This document shows positions 17,634 through 28,152 of a stretch of DNA of 64,000 nucleotides, piece by piece. The position numbers were made by a program, and so were the translations under genes. Numbering within the stretch: the first letter of the stretch is position 1; the number at the start of each line of letters is the position of its first letter. Source of the DNA: Aromatoleum anaerobium. GTDB taxonomy: Bacteria; Pseudomonadota; Gammaproteobacteria; Burkholderiales; Rhodocyclaceae. The DNA lies in the NCBI RefSeq assembly GCF_012910705.2, contig NZ_WTVG02000039.1, positions 496,001-560,000 of the forward strand. Reading direction: 5' to 3'. The notes under the pieces were generated by a model. It saw nothing but the letters and a program-made list of their open reading frames with translations. It did no database searches and had not been told where the DNA came from.

Positions 17634-18431
17634 ATGCCTGAAGCCGTGTCTGAAAATAACGCCCCGCCAGTGCTGCTCGAGCGGCCAGAAGACGGCATCG
17701 TCGTGTTGCGCCTGAACCGGCCGCAGGCGACGAATGCGCTGAGTCTCGAACTGCAGGCGTTGCTGTCGCAGCACTTCACCGATCTGGCGGTCGACCCGAC
17801 AGTGCGCTGCATCGTGCTCACCGGCGGCGACAAGGTGTTCGCCGCGGGCGGCGACATCAACAGCATGGCCAGCGTCGGCCCGATCGACATCTACCGGCGC
17901 CACACCGAGCGGGTGTGGGCGCCGATCCAGCACTGCCCGAAACCGGTGATCGCCGCGGTGTGCGGCTATGCATATGGCGGCGGCTGCGAACTGGCGATGC
18001 TCGCCGACCTCATCGTCGCCGGCGAAAGCGCGCGCTTCTGCCAGCCCGAGATCCGCATCGGCATCATGCCCGGCATCGGCGGTACACAGCGTCTCGTGCG
18101 CGCCGTCGGCAAGGTCAAGGCGATGCGCATGGCGCTGACCGGCCAGCCGATCACTGCGCACGACGCCTGGGTCGCCGGCTTGGTGAGCGACCTCGTCGCT
18201 GACGACCGCGTGCTCGCCACCGCACTCGAACTCGCCCGCACGATCGCCGCGATGCCGCCGCTCGCCGCCGAACAGATCAAGGAAGTCATCATTGCCGGCA
18301 TCGACGCCTCGCTCGAAACAGCGCTCGCGCTCGAACGCAAGGCCAACGCCCTGCTGTTCGCCTCGCGCGACCAGCAGGAAGGCATGCAGGCGTTCATCGA
18401 GAAGCGTCCTCCGAGGTTCGAGGGACGCTGA
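17634..18431 (+). CDS. Enoyl-CoA hydratase/isomerase family protein 1
   Basis: 265 aa, crotonase fold. The oxyanion-hole region reads KVFAAGGDINSM and GYAYGGGCELAM, and an acidic residue is present in EIRIGIMPGIGGTQ, as in true hydratases. The ATG at 17634 is preferred over an upstream in-frame ATG because GAGGAAA lies just before it. It stands alone on the + strand between two leftward blocks and converges with the ligase gene 13 bp away. Confidence 0.9.
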   Translation: MPEAVSENNAPPVLLERPEDGIVVLRLNRPQATNALSLELQALLSQHFTDLAVDPTVRCIVLTGGDKVFAAGGDINSMASVGPIDIYRRHTERVWAPIQHCPKPVIAAVCGYAYGGGCELAMLADLIVAGESARFCQPEIRIGIMPGIGGTQRLVRAVGKVKAMRMALTGQPITAHDAWVAGLVSDLVADDRVLATALELARTIAAMPPLAAEQIKEVIIAGIDASLETALALERKANALLFASRDQQEGMQAFIEKRPPRFEGR

Positions 18432-18444
18432 TCCGGCGTGGCGC

Positions 18445-20025
18445 TCAGCCCACGCTCATCGCCCGCAGTTCGTTCTTCATTACCTTGTTCGACGCGTTGA
18501 CGGGCAGCGCGCCGAAGAAGCGGACGAAGCGCGGCACTTTGTAGTTCGCCATGCGCTCGCGCGACCACGCAATCAGGCCCGGTTCGTCGAGTCGCTGGCC
18601 AGGGCGCAGCACGACGCACGCGCAACCGACTTCGCCCATGCGTTCGTCGGGTACGCCGATGACGGCAACCTGGGCGATCGCCGGGTGCTCGGTCAGTGCG
18701 GCCTCGATTTCGGCGGGATAGCAGTTGAAGCCGCCGACGATGAACATGTCCTTGAGACGGTCGGTGATGCGCAGGTAGCCATGCGCGTCGAGCGTGCCGA
18801 CGTCGCCGGTGTGCAGCCAGCCGTCGGCGTCGATGGTTTCGGCGGTGGCTTTCGGGTCCTCGAAGTAGCCTTTCATGACGTGGAAGCCGCGCAGGCAGAT
18901 CTCGCCCGCCTCCCCCGCCGGCAGAGGCCGGTTGTCGGCATCGATGATGCGCACTTTGGTGCCGGGAATCGCGCGGCCGCTGGTGCTGGCGACGGTTTCG
19001 GCGTCGTCGGACGGGTCGCAGATCGTCGCGAGGCCGCCGCATTCGGTGAGACCGTAGGCGGTGGTGACGACCTCGAAGCCGAGTTCGCGACGCATGCGCT
19101 CGATCAGCACCGGCGGGATCGTCGCCGCGCCGGTGACGGCGATGCGCAGGCTGCTAAGATCGCTTTCGGCAAGCCGCGGATGCGCGAGCATCGACAGGTA
19201 CAGCGTCGGCGGGCCGGGCAGCACGGTGATGCGGTCGGCCTCGATGCGGCGGAACACCGCTTCGGCGTCGAATACCGGATGCGGCAGGATCGTCGCGCCG
19301 GCGATCAGGCAGGTGAGCCAGCCGGCCTTGTAACCGAAGGCGTGGAAAAAGGGATTGACGATCAGGTAGCGGTCGCCAGCGACGAGGCCGATGACGCGGA
19401 CGTATTCGCTGAACGCGCGCACGCATTGCCCGTGCGCGCTCATCACGCCCTTGGGCTTGCCGGTGGTGCCCGAGGTGAACATCAGGTCGGAGAGGTCGTC
19501 GGGGCGCACGGCGTTGGCGCGGGCGCGGGCTGCGGCTTCGGCCACCGCCGCACCGGTCGCGAGGAAGGTGTCCCAATCGAGGTCGCCCGCGCGCGGCGGC
19601 TTAGGGCCGGACAGCACGACGACCCGCTCCAGGGTAGCCGGGCGATGCGGGGCGAGCATCGCCAAGTAATCGACGCCCAGGAATTCGCCGACAACGAACA
19701 GTAGCCGCGTACGGCTGCGGGCGAGGATGTCGGCCGCCTCGGTGCCCTTCATACGGGTATTGATCGGCACCATCACCGCGCCGGCGCAATGCACTCCGAG
19801 CGCTGCGAGAATCCATTCGACGCCGTTCGGCGCCCAGATCGCAACGCGGTCCCCGGCTTCGATGCCGTGGGCGAGCAGCGCGCGCGACACCGCCAGCGCA
19901 AGCCCGGGCAGTTCCGCGTAGCCGATGCGCTGGCCGTCTTCCTCGATTGCGATGCGCCCGCTGTGGCGTTGCGCGGCGTCGAACACGAGTGCGGGGATCG
20001 TCACCGCGTTTTGCTGCACTTGCAT
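18445..20025 (-). CDS. Acyl-CoA ligase (AMP-forming, FadD3-like)
   Basis: 526 aa. Adenylate-forming motifs: [10 protein letters not shown] at residues 184-193, YGLTECGG near 325, TGDVG, and the late Lys517 (NKVMK) expected to catalyse adenylation. It activates a carboxylic acid to its CoA thioester with ATP. The closest recollection by pattern is the FadD3 type that activates steroid-derived propionate side chains, but the substrate cannot be read directly. It is 10 bp downstream of the KstD-like gene in the same orientation, so co-transcription is likely. Confidence 0.88.
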   Translation of the reverse strand: MQVQQNAVTIPALVFDAAQRHSGRIAIEEDGQRIGYAELPGLALAVSRALLAHGIEAGDRVAIWAPNGVEWILAALGVHCAGAVMVPINTRMKGTEAADILARSRTRLLFVVGEFLGVDYLAMLAPHRPATLERVVVLSGPKPPRAGDLDWDTFLATGAAVAEAAARARANAVRPDDLSDLMFTSGTTGKPKGVMSAHGQCVRAFSEYVRVIGLVAGDRYLIVNPFFHAFGYKAGWLTCLIAGATILPHPVFDAEAVFRRIEADRITVLPGPPTLYLSMLAHPRLAESDLSSLRIAVTGAATIPPVLIERMRRELGFEVVTTAYGLTECGGLATICDPSDDAETVASTSGRAIPGTKVRIIDADNRPLPAGEAGEICLRGFHVMKGYFEDPKATAETIDADGWLHTGDVGTLDAHGYLRITDRLKDMFIVGGFNCYPAEIEAALTEHPAIAQVAVIGVPDERMGEVGCACVVLRPGQRLDEPGLIAWSRERMANYKVPRFVRFFGALPVNASNKVMKNELRAMSVG

Positions 20026-20035
20026 GCTTGCGTCC

Positions 20036-21745
20036 TTATTGGCCGGCGGCGATGTGGTTCGCCGCGATGTAGCCGAAAGTCATTGCCGGGCCGATTGTCG
20101 AGCCGGCACCGGGATAGCCAGTCCCCATCACTGCGGCCGAACAATTGCCGATTGCATACAACCCGGAAATCGGCTTGCCGTCCTCGCGCACCACCTGCGC
20201 GTGCTCGTTGGTCAGCAGGCCGCCCTTCGTGCCGATGTCGCCGGCATCGAGCCGCAGGGCGTAGAACGGCCCCTTCGCGATCGGTGCGAGGCAGGGATTG
20301 GGTTTGACGTTGGTGTCGCCGTAATAGCGGTCGAACACGTTGCCACCGCGGGCGAAATCGCTATCGACGCCAGTCCTGGCGTACTCATTGACCTTGTGCG
20401 CCGTGGCTTCAAGACCTTTGGCATCGACGCCGATCTGCCCCGCGAGTTCGGCAAGGGTTGATCCTTTCCAGTACACGGTATTGAGCCATTCCTTCTTCAG
20501 CCGGCTGTCGGGCATGATTTGCGCCGGCATCAGCGGTCCCATTGCGTAGTGGAAGCGGAAATGGGCGTCGAAGATCACCCAGGCCGGAATCGATTTGCCT
20601 CCGCTGGCCTGCTGATCCCGATACATCGCATCGACGAATTCGAGGTAGGGCGCGGCTTCGTTGACGAAGCGCTTGCCGAGGGCATTGACGACGATCGCCC
20701 CGGGGAACGCGCGCTCGGCAAATACGCCGCGCGGTTTTTCCTCTTTTGGGACGCGGATCGTCGGCGCCCACCAAGCGCGTTCGAGCAGATCGGTCGCGGC
20801 GCCGATCGCGACGCCGGCTTCCAGCGCAGCGCCGGTGTTGTTGCCCGGAGGCGTCGCACTCCAGTCAGCCCGTGTCGGTTTCGGCAGGTATTTGTCGCGC
20901 AGCGTTTGGTTCTGCTCGAAGCCACCGGAACCGAAGATCACCCCGCGGCGCGCAGTCAGCACCCTCTCCCGACCGTCGCAACGCACTCGCGCACCGCACA
21001 CTCGCCCGCCTTCGACGACCAGTTCGCGAAAGTCGGTGTTGAGCCACAGGGGCACCTTGCGGTCCTGCAGGGAGCGGCGCAGCGACGCGATCAGCGCCGT
21101 GCCCAGCGCTGCCCGACGGTCGTACCGCGACTTGCGACGCCATGAAAAATCCAGTTTGTAGCGCAGCATCAGGCCCATTACCATGAACCGCCAGCCGAAC
21201 TCCCGCGACATCGCCTTGTGCGCCTGGCGCGCGGTCCACGCAATCCTGCCCATCAGCAGGTTCGACGGCGCACCCTGGCGCAGCGTCGGCAATTCATCGC
21301 CGAGCACGCTGGTGTCGAACAGTTCGGGATCGAGCGTGCGCCCGCCGGAGAGCGAGCCGGGCAGATGCGGGTAATAGTCGGGGTATTTTTCGGCGACCGC
21401 GTAGCGCACGCGGCTTTTCGTTTCGAGGTGCTTGATCATCTTTGGCGCGTTGTCGAGATACGCCCGCAGGCGCACTTCCGAAACACAGCCGCCGGTCGCC
21501 ACTTTCAGGTATTGCAGGGCCTTGTCGTAGCTGTCCTTGCCACCCTTCGCAGCGAAATGGTGATTGTTCGGAATCCAGATGCCGCCGCCGGAAATCGCCG
21601 AGGTCCCGCCATACTTGTCGCTCTTCTCGACGACCAGGACCGACAGACCATGGTCCGCCGCGACCACCGCCGACGCGAGCGCTCCTGCTCCGGAACCCAC
21701 GACGATGACGTCGAATTCGGTCTGATTCTGAACATTTGCCGTCAC
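20036..21745 (-). CDS. 3-ketosteroid delta1-dehydrogenase-like FAD flavoprotein
   Basis: 569 aa of the KstD/fumarate-reductase flavoprotein superfamily. The FAD-binding motif GSGAG is at residues 17-21, followed by [16 protein letters not shown]. The C-terminal signature [14 protein letters not shown] contains Tyr544 and Gly548 with the Y-x3-G spacing of the catalytic Tyr/Gly pair of characterised KstD enzymes. KstD introduces the C1-C2 double bond into ring A of 3-ketosteroids and passes electrons to quinone or another acceptor. The next gene downstream is an acyl-CoA ligase and the next upstream a membrane Fe-S oxidoreductase. A related enone-forming dehydrogenase for a non-steroid ketone is the main alternative. 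Confidence 0.8.
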   Translation of the reverse strand: MTANVQNQTEFDVIVVGSGAGALASAVVAADHGLSVLVVEKSDKYGGTSAISGGGIWIPNNHHFAAKGGKDSYDKALQYLKVATGGCVSEVRLRAYLDNAPKMIKHLETKSRVRYAVAEKYPDYYPHLPGSLSGGRTLDPELFDTSVLGDELPTLRQGAPSNLLMGRIAWTARQAHKAMSREFGWRFMVMGLMLRYKLDFSWRRKSRYDRRAALGTALIASLRRSLQDRKVPLWLNTDFRELVVEGGRVCGARVRCDGRERVLTARRGVIFGSGGFEQNQTLRDKYLPKPTRADWSATPPGNNTGAALEAGVAIGAATDLLERAWWAPTIRVPKEEKPRGVFAERAFPGAIVVNALGKRFVNEAAPYLEFVDAMYRDQQASGGKSIPAWVIFDAHFRFHYAMGPLMPAQIMPDSRLKKEWLNTVYWKGSTLAELAGQIGVDAKGLEATAHKVNEYARTGVDSDFARGGNVFDRYYGDTNVKPNPCLAPIAKGPFYALRLDAGDIGTKGGLLTNEHAQVVREDGKPISGLYAIGNCSAAVMGTGYPGAGSTIGPAMTFGYIAANHIAAGQ

Positions 21746-21865
21746 TCTTCACCTCTGGAATGGTCGATGGGGGCTGGCGCCAACAACCCGCTCCGCATGG
21801 CGCGCGTGCCCGGACTGATCCGGATCATCGCCGACCATGCAGGTGCAAATCATCGTCAATGCGGA

Positions 21866-23857
21866 CTATGAAAGGCGCGCGCCCTCACCCGGCAACGCGG
21901 CCACCACAAGTTCGGCGATGTCGAACACCCGGCGCTCCGGGCCATGCTTCGATTCACTGGAAGTCAGCATCAGCAGGCAGAACGAGCATGAGGTCGCGAT
22001 CTTGCCGGCGCCAGTATCGATAGCTTCCTGCAGGCGCACGTCATTGATCCGCGCGGTGCCGCCCTTCCCTCCCCAGTAGTTGCCGCCGCCCGCACCGCAG
22101 CAGAAGCTTTCCTTGCGGTTGCGAGGCATTTCGATCAGCTGGCCGACTGCGGACAGCGCCTTGCGCGGTTCGTCGACAATGTCGTTGTGGCGCGCGAGAT
22201 AACACGGATCGTGGAAGGTGATCTTCTCGGCCTCATCGCGCACGACGACGAGCCGACCGTCGGCGATCAACTGGTCGATCAAGACCGAATGCGGGATCGT
22301 CTGCCAGTCGGCGCCCAGTTCCGGGTAGTAACGGTCGAAGCTGTTGAAGCAGTGCGCGCACATCGTGATGACTTTCTGGATCTGCCGTTCCTTGAAATCC
22401 TCGATGTTGGCCTGCGCAATTTCGACGAACTGCATCTCGTTGCCGGCCATCTTCGCCGGGTCGCCGGTGCAGCGCGATTCTTCGAGGATGCCGTAGGAAA
22501 CGCCAGCGGTATCGAGAATCCTGAGCATCGCGCGGGCGACTTCCTGCGCGCGTTCCTCGTAGGCCACCGAACAGCCGATCCACAGCAGGTATTCGGTCTT
22601 GCCGGGCTCGAAGAATGGCACGTCCAGCCCTTCGCGCCAGTCGTCGGGGTTTGCCGCGGTGCCGACGAAGGGGTGGCCGCGCGACTCCAGGTTGCGGTTG
22701 GCCATCGCCAGTGTGTCCGGCATTTCGGAACGGTCCATGACGAAATGACGACGGAATTCCAGAATCGTTTCAGCCGGGCTGTTGCTGACCGGGCATTCCT
22801 CGACGCAGGCGCCGCAAGTAGTGCAGTCGAACACGGCCTCCATACCGACCGCATCGATCAGCGAGACATCGTCGAAGCGCTTTTCGCCCAGATAACCAGC
22901 GCAGGTCACCATCACCTGCTTCGGCGACAGGGCCTTGCCGGTCTGCGCCGCCGGGCAGACTTCGTGACAGCGGCCACACCACAGGCAGGCCGAGAAATCG
23001 AGCAGGTTTTTGCGGCTGAGGTCGGCGAGCTTCGCGGCGCCGAAGGTGAATTCCTTGCCGTCCTCGGGTTCGGCGTCGAAGTCGATCGCCGGGAGATTGA
23101 TACCGGAGCGGCGGTGGGCGAGTGCCGAATTCGCCGGCCCGATCAGCATGTGCGACAGCGGCGTGTGCGCGATCAGGCCGATGAAGGCGACGCCCAGCAG
23201 GCCGTGCAGCCACCAAACAGCCTGCGCGCCACCATCGTGCACGGCAGCATCGACATGGCGCAGCCCATCGGCGAGTGCGAGCCCGAGAAACTCGCCGCGG
23301 CTCGTCACGGCCGGGTCCACCAAGCGGAACGCTTCGGCGACGAAACCGGCGACGATGACCAGCAGGAACAGCAGCTCGACCGCCACGAAACCCGGACGCA
23401 TGCGTCCGACCGCGAGCCGCTCGAGCCGCATCAATCGCCGCACGAGGAAGAACAGCACGCCGGCGAACATCAGGATGCCGGCAAGCTCGCGCCCCAGTTC
23501 CATCACCAGGAAGCCGAAACGTCCCTGATACACCGGCACGCCGGCGAAGCTCAACGCGAACACGGCATGGCCGAAAATCGCGACCAGCGCACCGCCGAAC
23601 ATCAGGCCGTGCGCCAGCCCGGCGGCAAGCCGCTTTTTCAGGCGCGACGTGAGCAGGCCGCGCCAGAACAATGCCGGCAGGTTGAGCCGCTGTCGCCATC
23701 CCCTGGTCTCATCGGCGGTCGCGGCAGTACTGCCAGCCATCGGCTTGCCGACGGCGATGAGCGCCGCACGCCCTTTCAAGCCGAGGAACAGGCTGAACAG
23801 CGCGGCGCACAACAGCACTGTCAGGATTGCGTAGTCGGTCGCGGATATCGTGGACAT
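21866..23857 (-). CDS. Membrane-bound Fe-S oxidoreductase (HdrD/ETF:quinone-type)
   Basis: 663 aa. The N-terminal third is membrane-embedded, with several hydrophobic helices (for example AILTVLLCAALFSLFLGL). Two ferredoxin-type clusters follow (CLWCGRCHEVCP and CTTCGACVEECP). The C-terminus has two cysteine-rich CCG-type domains (second: FCCGAGGGNYWGG). This layout belongs to proteins linking ETF to the quinone pool during acyl-CoA oxidation. Its place among acyl-CoA dehydrogenase, KstD-like and etfA genes fits electron transfer to a respiratory chain. The exact donor is inferred. Confidence 0.85.
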   Translation of the reverse strand: MSTISATDYAILTVLLCAALFSLFLGLKGRAALIAVGKPMAGSTAATADETRGWRQRLNLPALFWRGLLTSRLKKRLAAGLAHGLMFGGALVAIFGHAVFALSFAGVPVYQGRFGFLVMELGRELAGILMFAGVLFFLVRRLMRLERLAVGRMRPGFVAVELLFLLVIVAGFVAEAFRLVDPAVTSRGEFLGLALADGLRHVDAAVHDGGAQAVWWLHGLLGVAFIGLIAHTPLSHMLIGPANSALAHRRSGINLPAIDFDAEPEDGKEFTFGAAKLADLSRKNLLDFSACLWCGRCHEVCPAAQTGKALSPKQVMVTCAGYLGEKRFDDVSLIDAVGMEAVFDCTTCGACVEECPVSNSPAETILEFRRHFVMDRSEMPDTLAMANRNLESRGHPFVGTAANPDDWREGLDVPFFEPGKTEYLLWIGCSVAYEERAQEVARAMLRILDTAGVSYGILEESRCTGDPAKMAGNEMQFVEIAQANIEDFKERQIQKVITMCAHCFNSFDRYYPELGADWQTIPHSVLIDQLIADGRLVVVRDEAEKITFHDPCYLARHNDIVDEPRKALSAVGQLIEMPRNRKESFCCGAGGGNYWGGKGGTARINDVRLQEAIDTGAGKIATSCSFCLLMLTSSESKHGPERRVFDIAELVVAALPGEGARLS

Positions 23858-23884
23858 GGGTCATCGCCCGGCAAGGGTTAAAAA

Positions 23885-25078
23885 CTAGCGCTTCAGGATC
23901 GCCGCGGTCGCGTTGCCTCCCAGACCGTTGGTCTGCGCGAGCCCCACTTTCGCCCCCGGCACCTGACGGCCGCCGCTCTGGCCGCGCAGTTGCCAGGTCA
24001 GTTCGGCAATCTGGAACACCCCCATCGCGGTCGTCGCCTCGCCGAAGGACACGAAGCCGCCTGACGGGTTGATCGGCATGCGGCCGGTCGGTGCGGTCTC
24101 GCCGGCTTCGAGCAGGCGCTCGGCTTCGCCCGGTTCGCACAGGCCCCATTCTTCGGGGAAGGCGAGTTCGTAGTAGCAGGTGTTGTCCTGCAATTCGGTA
24201 AAGCTGATGTCTCGCGGGCCGATGCTGGACATCTCGAAGGCCTTCATCACCGCGGCCTTCGCCTCGGTGTGGAAGCTCGCCCCGGACGGCACCGGGTTCG
24301 CGAGGCTGCGCGGCAGCGCATCGTCGAAGCGGATCGTCGCGACCGCACTCGACGCGACGGTGATCGGCTGCGAGGTGAAGCGCCGCGCCATCGCCTTCGA
24401 GCAGATCACCGCCGCTGCCGCGCCGTTCGACACCGGGCAGATCTCGAACAGGCGCAGCGGATTGCTGACATAGGGCGACGCGAGCACCTCGTCGAGCGAA
24501 ACCGCTTTCTGGAAGCGCGCGTACGGGTTGCTCTCGGAACACTTGCGCGCCTTGACGGTGACCTTGGCCATCTGTTCCTCGGTCGTGCCGTAATCGAACA
24601 TCCGCCGCCGCGCGAGCGTCGCCCAGAACGACGGCCCGGGCATGCCGACACAGCGCTGGCGCAGGAATTCGGGGTCGTTCGCGTCCTCGACACCGGAAGT
24701 CTGGATCATGCCCTTGGGCATCACTTCGCCGCCGACCACCAGCACCAGATCGTGGATGCCGCCGGCGACCAGCGAATAGCCGATGTTGAACGCATTGCCG
24801 CCGGCGGCGCAGCCGGCCGACAGGTTGTAGACCGGAATCCCGGTACAGCCGAGATCCTCGACAACGTCGTTGCCGTTCAAACCCCAGCCTTTACCGCCGG
24901 AAAAGCGCGAACTCGCCGCGGCCACAGCCTGTATCTGTTTCCACGACACCCCGGCATCCTTCAGCGCCCTGTCTACCGCGTGGCGGCACAGCTCGGTCAC
25001 CGATTTCTCGCCGACGACGCCATCCCCGGTCTTGCCGAAGCGGTGCAGGCCCACTCCCAAAACGACTACTTCTTGCAT
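23885..25078 (-). CDS. Ltp-like thiolase-superfamily protein 2
   Basis: 397 aa, thiolase/SCP-x fold: NLSAGCAAGGNAF with Cys90, SNGAAAAVICS, and NPSGGFVSFGEATTAMG near the C-terminus. The start at 25078 is chosen because the upstream in-frame extension is not thiolase-like. A free-standing DUF35 protein is encoded 16 bp upstream in the same operon, the usual arrangement for retro-aldolase/thiolase partners. It is only distantly related to the protein at 12958, so the window holds two separate cleavage modules. Confidence 0.85.
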   Translation of the reverse strand: MQEVVVLGVGLHRFGKTGDGVVGEKSVTELCRHAVDRALKDAGVSWKQIQAVAAASSRFSGGKGWGLNGNDVVEDLGCTGIPVYNLSAGCAAGGNAFNIGYSLVAGGIHDLVLVVGGEVMPKGMIQTSGVEDANDPEFLRQRCVGMPGPSFWATLARRRMFDYGTTEEQMAKVTVKARKCSESNPYARFQKAVSLDEVLASPYVSNPLRLFEICPVSNGAAAAVICSKAMARRFTSQPITVASSAVATIRFDDALPRSLANPVPSGASFHTEAKAAVMKAFEMSSIGPRDISFTELQDNTCYYELAFPEEWGLCEPGEAERLLEAGETAPTGRMPINPSGGFVSFGEATTAMGVFQIAELTWQLRGQSGGRQVPGAKVGLAQTNGLGGNATAAILKR

Positions 25079-25094
25079 GTTTTCCTCGCCGTCT

Positions 25095-25508
25095 TCAAAG
25101 CAGTTTGAATTTCCAGGACGTGAAGGCTTTCCCGGCTTCGTGATAGATGGATTCGATGGCCAGTTCGACCCGCGCGCCAATGCGCATCGCTTCGAGGCCG
25201 TCGGCCATCTGCCCGACCAGACGCAGGCCGTTGTCCATATCGACGACGCCGATCACATAGGGCACGAAGGGCTTGTCATACTTGTGTGGCGCGGGCGGCG
25301 GGAAGTCGGCGACCGAGTAGCTCCACAGCACGCCGCCGCCGCCGAAGCTGCACGGCTCGATCTTCGATTCGTCGCAGTCCGGATTGCGGCAATGCGCCGC
25401 CTTCGGGAAATAGGGCGTGTTGCAGGTGGTGCATTTCGCCCCGTGCAGGCGCACGCCGTCCTCTTCCGAGAACAGCCCGGCGACTGCGGGTTCGCGTTGT
25501 TGGCTCAT
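25095..25508 (-). CDS. DUF35 zinc-ribbon/OB-fold protein (thiolase partner)
   Basis: 137 aa. A zinc ribbon near residues 26-46 (CTTCN ... CRNPDCD) is followed by an OB-fold with VPYVIGVVDMDNGLRLVGQM. Such proteins bind acyl-CoA and form complexes with thiolase-fold lyases. It lies directly upstream of the thiolase-like gene 23885-25078. The MaoC-type partners of this second set would be the stand-alone proteins at 29349 and 29867. Confidence 0.87.
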   Translation of the reverse strand: MSQQREPAVAGLFSEEDGVRLHGAKCTTCNTPYFPKAAHCRNPDCDESKIEPCSFGGGGVLWSYSVADFPPPAPHKYDKPFVPYVIGVVDMDNGLRLVGQMADGLEAMRIGARVELAIESIYHEAGKAFTSWKFKLL

Positions 25509-25523
25509 CGTTTGCGTGCTCCT

Positions 25524-26492
25524 TCAGGCCCTTGCGGCCTTGATCAGTTCGGGCAGGATTTCCAGGCAATCGCCAACGACGCCGTAGCGGGCGTAGCGAA
25601 AGATTGACGCATCCGGATCCTTGTTGATCGCGATGATCGTTTTCGCCGCCGAGCAGCCCGCCATGTGCTGGCTGGCACCGGAAATGCCGACCGCGACATA
25701 CAGCGCCGGGCGCGTGATCTTGCCGGTGAGGCCTACCTGATGCGAGGACTCGATCCAGCCGTCATCAACGATGGCGCGCGAACCGCCCCACATGCCGCCT
25801 AGCGCTGACGCCACCTCCTTGACCAGTTCGAAATTCTGCTTGCTGCCAAGCCCACGCCCACCGGACACGATGATTTCTGCATCTTCCAGGCGCGACTCGC
25901 TGAGCTGCGGCGACGACAGCACCGCGAAGCGCTCCGCGACCGCCGCCCCTTTCAGCGCGATGCGGCGCCGTTCCGGCGTGCTCGGCACATCGGCGGGCAC
26001 CGCGAGGATCGAGGTCGTGGCGAGCGACATCACGCTGACCGGCGCCGCCACCTGATACACGACATGGGTGTCGCCGCCAAACGCGGTTGCGCTGACCTGC
26101 AGTCCGGCGCCGGCTGGTTCGAGATCGAACACGTTAGCGACCACCGGCACGCCGATCCGACCGGCCAAGCGGGCAGCGATCACGCGCGACTCGGCGCTCT
26201 GGTTGAACAGGATCGTGCGCGGCTGCGTCTGTTCGCAGTACTCCGCGAGCGCGGCGACCAGCGCATCGGGCCCCTTTGCGCCGATATTTTCGCCGGTATT
26301 GGCATCACCGAGCATATCGAGGGTGCTTACCCCGTACTTCGCGGCGATGGTGCCGGCGGCCTCTGCCGCCTTGCCGACGACCAGCCAGCGCAAGGCCGCA
26401 GCGCTCGCCGTCGCGAGCTTGCGCGCCAGCGTCAGCGCCTCTTCGGTTCCGCCGTCGATGGCATCACCCCATGAACACAGCACGATCGTCAT
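25524..26492 (-). CDS. etfA: Electron transfer flavoprotein alpha subunit (orphan)
   Basis: 322 aa, full length for ETF alpha. The C-terminal FAD-binding region is intact: SGGRGLGS, the [20 protein letters not shown] segment and [10 protein letters not shown]. It normally forms a heterodimer with EtfB to carry electrons from acyl-CoA dehydrogenases to a membrane oxidoreductase such as the one at 21866. No etfB gene is visible in the window, which is unusual because the pair is nearly always adjacent. The start at 26492 has AAGGAG just upstream. It is the first gene of the leftward block. Confidence 0.92.
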   Translation of the reverse strand: MTIVLCSWGDAIDGGTEEALTLARKLATASAAALRWLVVGKAAEAAGTIAAKYGVSTLDMLGDANTGENIGAKGPDALVAALAEYCEQTQPRTILFNQSAESRVIAARLAGRIGVPVVANVFDLEPAGAGLQVSATAFGGDTHVVYQVAAPVSVMSLATTSILAVPADVPSTPERRRIALKGAAVAERFAVLSSPQLSESRLEDAEIIVSGGRGLGSKQNFELVKEVASALGGMWGGSRAIVDDGWIESSHQVGLTGKITRPALYVAVGISGASQHMAGCSAAKTIIAINKDPDASIFRYARYGVVGDCLEILPELIKAARA

Positions 26493-26956
26493 AGTGAGGA
26501 CTCCTTGATCAATGCAACGAATTGACAAAACCCTGTCCGGAATTGCGCGCCGAATTGGAATTCGATGATTTGCGCGCCGCGATGGCCTCGCAGTGTTCTT
26601 TATCGGGATAACCCGAATGCGAATCCGGTTCGGCCGGACGCTGATCCTTGAGAGGAGTCTAATTGAGCGTTTGCATTCCGGCCCCGCCAGCGGCGGCTCT
26701 GATCGGGCCTTTGCCAATTCATTTCCGGCCAGCCGCGAAGTCAGGGCTGACGCGCCGTTACGACCCGTGAATGATGTGCCGTCAGACACTGCGAATGCGC
26801 GTACTGGCCTTTTCTGACATTCCTCCGTCCACTTCCGAACTGCCGCCGGCCCGCACAGCCGAATACCCGCCGATAGAATCAATCCAACGAATCGGCCGCC
26901 GCCGGCAATGGCGGATTTGCATGCCGATTTCCTCAATACCTGAATCGGGGGCAGTA
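26493..26956. promoter_or_regulatory. 464-bp divergent intergenic region
   Basis: No convincing gene lies between etfA (-) and the acyl-CoA dehydrogenase (+). The region should contain the promoters of both large blocks. It holds a 10-bp direct repeat TTGCGCGCCG at 26543-26552 and 26570-26579, starts 27 bp apart, which could be paired regulator sites. A TTGACA hexamer lies at 26522-26527, but no matching -10 box is evident. It is the longest gene-free stretch in the window. Confidence 0.45.
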
Positions 26957-28138
26957 ATGGACTTTGAGTTTTCCGAAAAAGAACGCGAATTCCTGCGCGA
27001 AGTCGGCCAATTCCTCACGGAAAATCACGATCCGAACGTCATGGACGTGACGCGCGAAAACATGGCGCAGGTGTGCGACACCCCTGAGCGTCGCGCCTTC
27101 ATGAAAAAGGTCGCCGAAAAGGGTTGGCTAGGCATTACCTGGCCGAAGGAATATGGCGGCCAGGAGGGCGAAGGTTTTTACGAGTATCTGCTGAACGAGA
27201 AACTCTCCTCGGTCGGCGCGCCGCAGATCGGCAAGGGCGTCGGCATTATCGGCAAGACGCTGATCAACGTCGGCTCGGAAAAGCTCAAGCGGGAATTCCT
27301 GCCGCAAATCCTCGACGCGAAGATCGAATTCGCGGTCGGCTATTCGGAACCCTCCGCCGGCTCCGATGCCGCGGCGATGCGCCTGAAAGCCGAGCGCCAC
27401 GGCGACGGCTGGATGCTGAACGGCCAGAAGGTGTTCACCACTTCGGCGCACTTCGCCGACTGGTACTGGGTCGGCGCGCGCACCGATCCGAATGCGCCGA
27501 AGCATCACGGCATCACGCTGTTCCTGGTGCGCATGGACGACCCCGGCCTGACGATCCACCCGATGTACACGATGGGCAACGAGCGCACCAACGCGGTGTT
27601 CTTCGACAACGTCTTCGTGCATGACGACTACCGCGTCGGCGAGCTGAACAAGGGTTTCCAGTACATCGCCGAGGCGCTGGACATCGAGCGTTTCAGCATG
27701 TTCACCTTTGCGCCGATCCGCGGCCGCGTCGAACTGCTGTGCGATTACGTCAGGACGGCGACGCGCGACGGCAAGCCGCTGAAGGACGATCCGGTGATCC
27801 GCCAGAAAGTGGCCCAGCTCGCGACCGAATGCGAAGTCGCGCGCGTGCTCGGCGTGAAGTTCGTCGATGCGGCGCTGAACAGCAACAAGACGCCGACGAT
27901 CGAAGCTTCCGAATACAAGCTGTATGCGACCGAACTGTCGCGCCGGATCGCCGACGCGACGATGGACATCGTCGGCCCCGGCGCCCAGCTCGCGCTCGGC
28001 ACCGCGGACGCGCCGCTGAAAGGGCGCGCGGAAAGCTGCTACACGTACACGGTAATCGATACCATCGGCGGGGGCTCGTCCGAGGTTCAGAAGAACATCA
28101 TCGCGAAGCGCAAGCTCGATCTGCCGAAGAATTTCTGA
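26957..28138 (+). CDS. Acyl-CoA dehydrogenase, alpha-type (catalytic) subunit 3
   Basis: 393 aa. GYSEPSAGSDAAAM near residues 128-141, the probable catalytic Glu244 in ALDIERFSM, and the C-terminal GGGSSEVQ are all present. The start at 26957 is the natural family start (MDFEFSEKEREF); the ribosome site is weak. It opens the long rightward block and most likely pairs with the beta-type subunit at 30401, with racemase-like and MaoC genes between them. Confidence 0.9.
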   Translation: MDFEFSEKEREFLREVGQFLTENHDPNVMDVTRENMAQVCDTPERRAFMKKVAEKGWLGITWPKEYGGQEGEGFYEYLLNEKLSSVGAPQIGKGVGIIGKTLINVGSEKLKREFLPQILDAKIEFAVGYSEPSAGSDAAAMRLKAERHGDGWMLNGQKVFTTSAHFADWYWVGARTDPNAPKHHGITLFLVRMDDPGLTIHPMYTMGNERTNAVFFDNVFVHDDYRVGELNKGFQYIAEALDIERFSMFTFAPIRGRVELLCDYVRTATRDGKPLKDDPVIRQKVAQLATECEVARVLGVKFVDAALNSNKTPTIEASEYKLYATELSRRIADATMDIVGPGAQLALGTADAPLKGRAESCYTYTVIDTIGGGSSEVQKNIIAKRKLDLPKNF

Positions 28139-28152
28139 CGGCGGCCATCGCG

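Noticed and set aside
21866-26492. Searching for an etfB next to etfA
   Set aside because: None of the neighbouring genes has ETF beta features; the nearest small gene (25095) is a DUF35 protein with a zinc ribbon.
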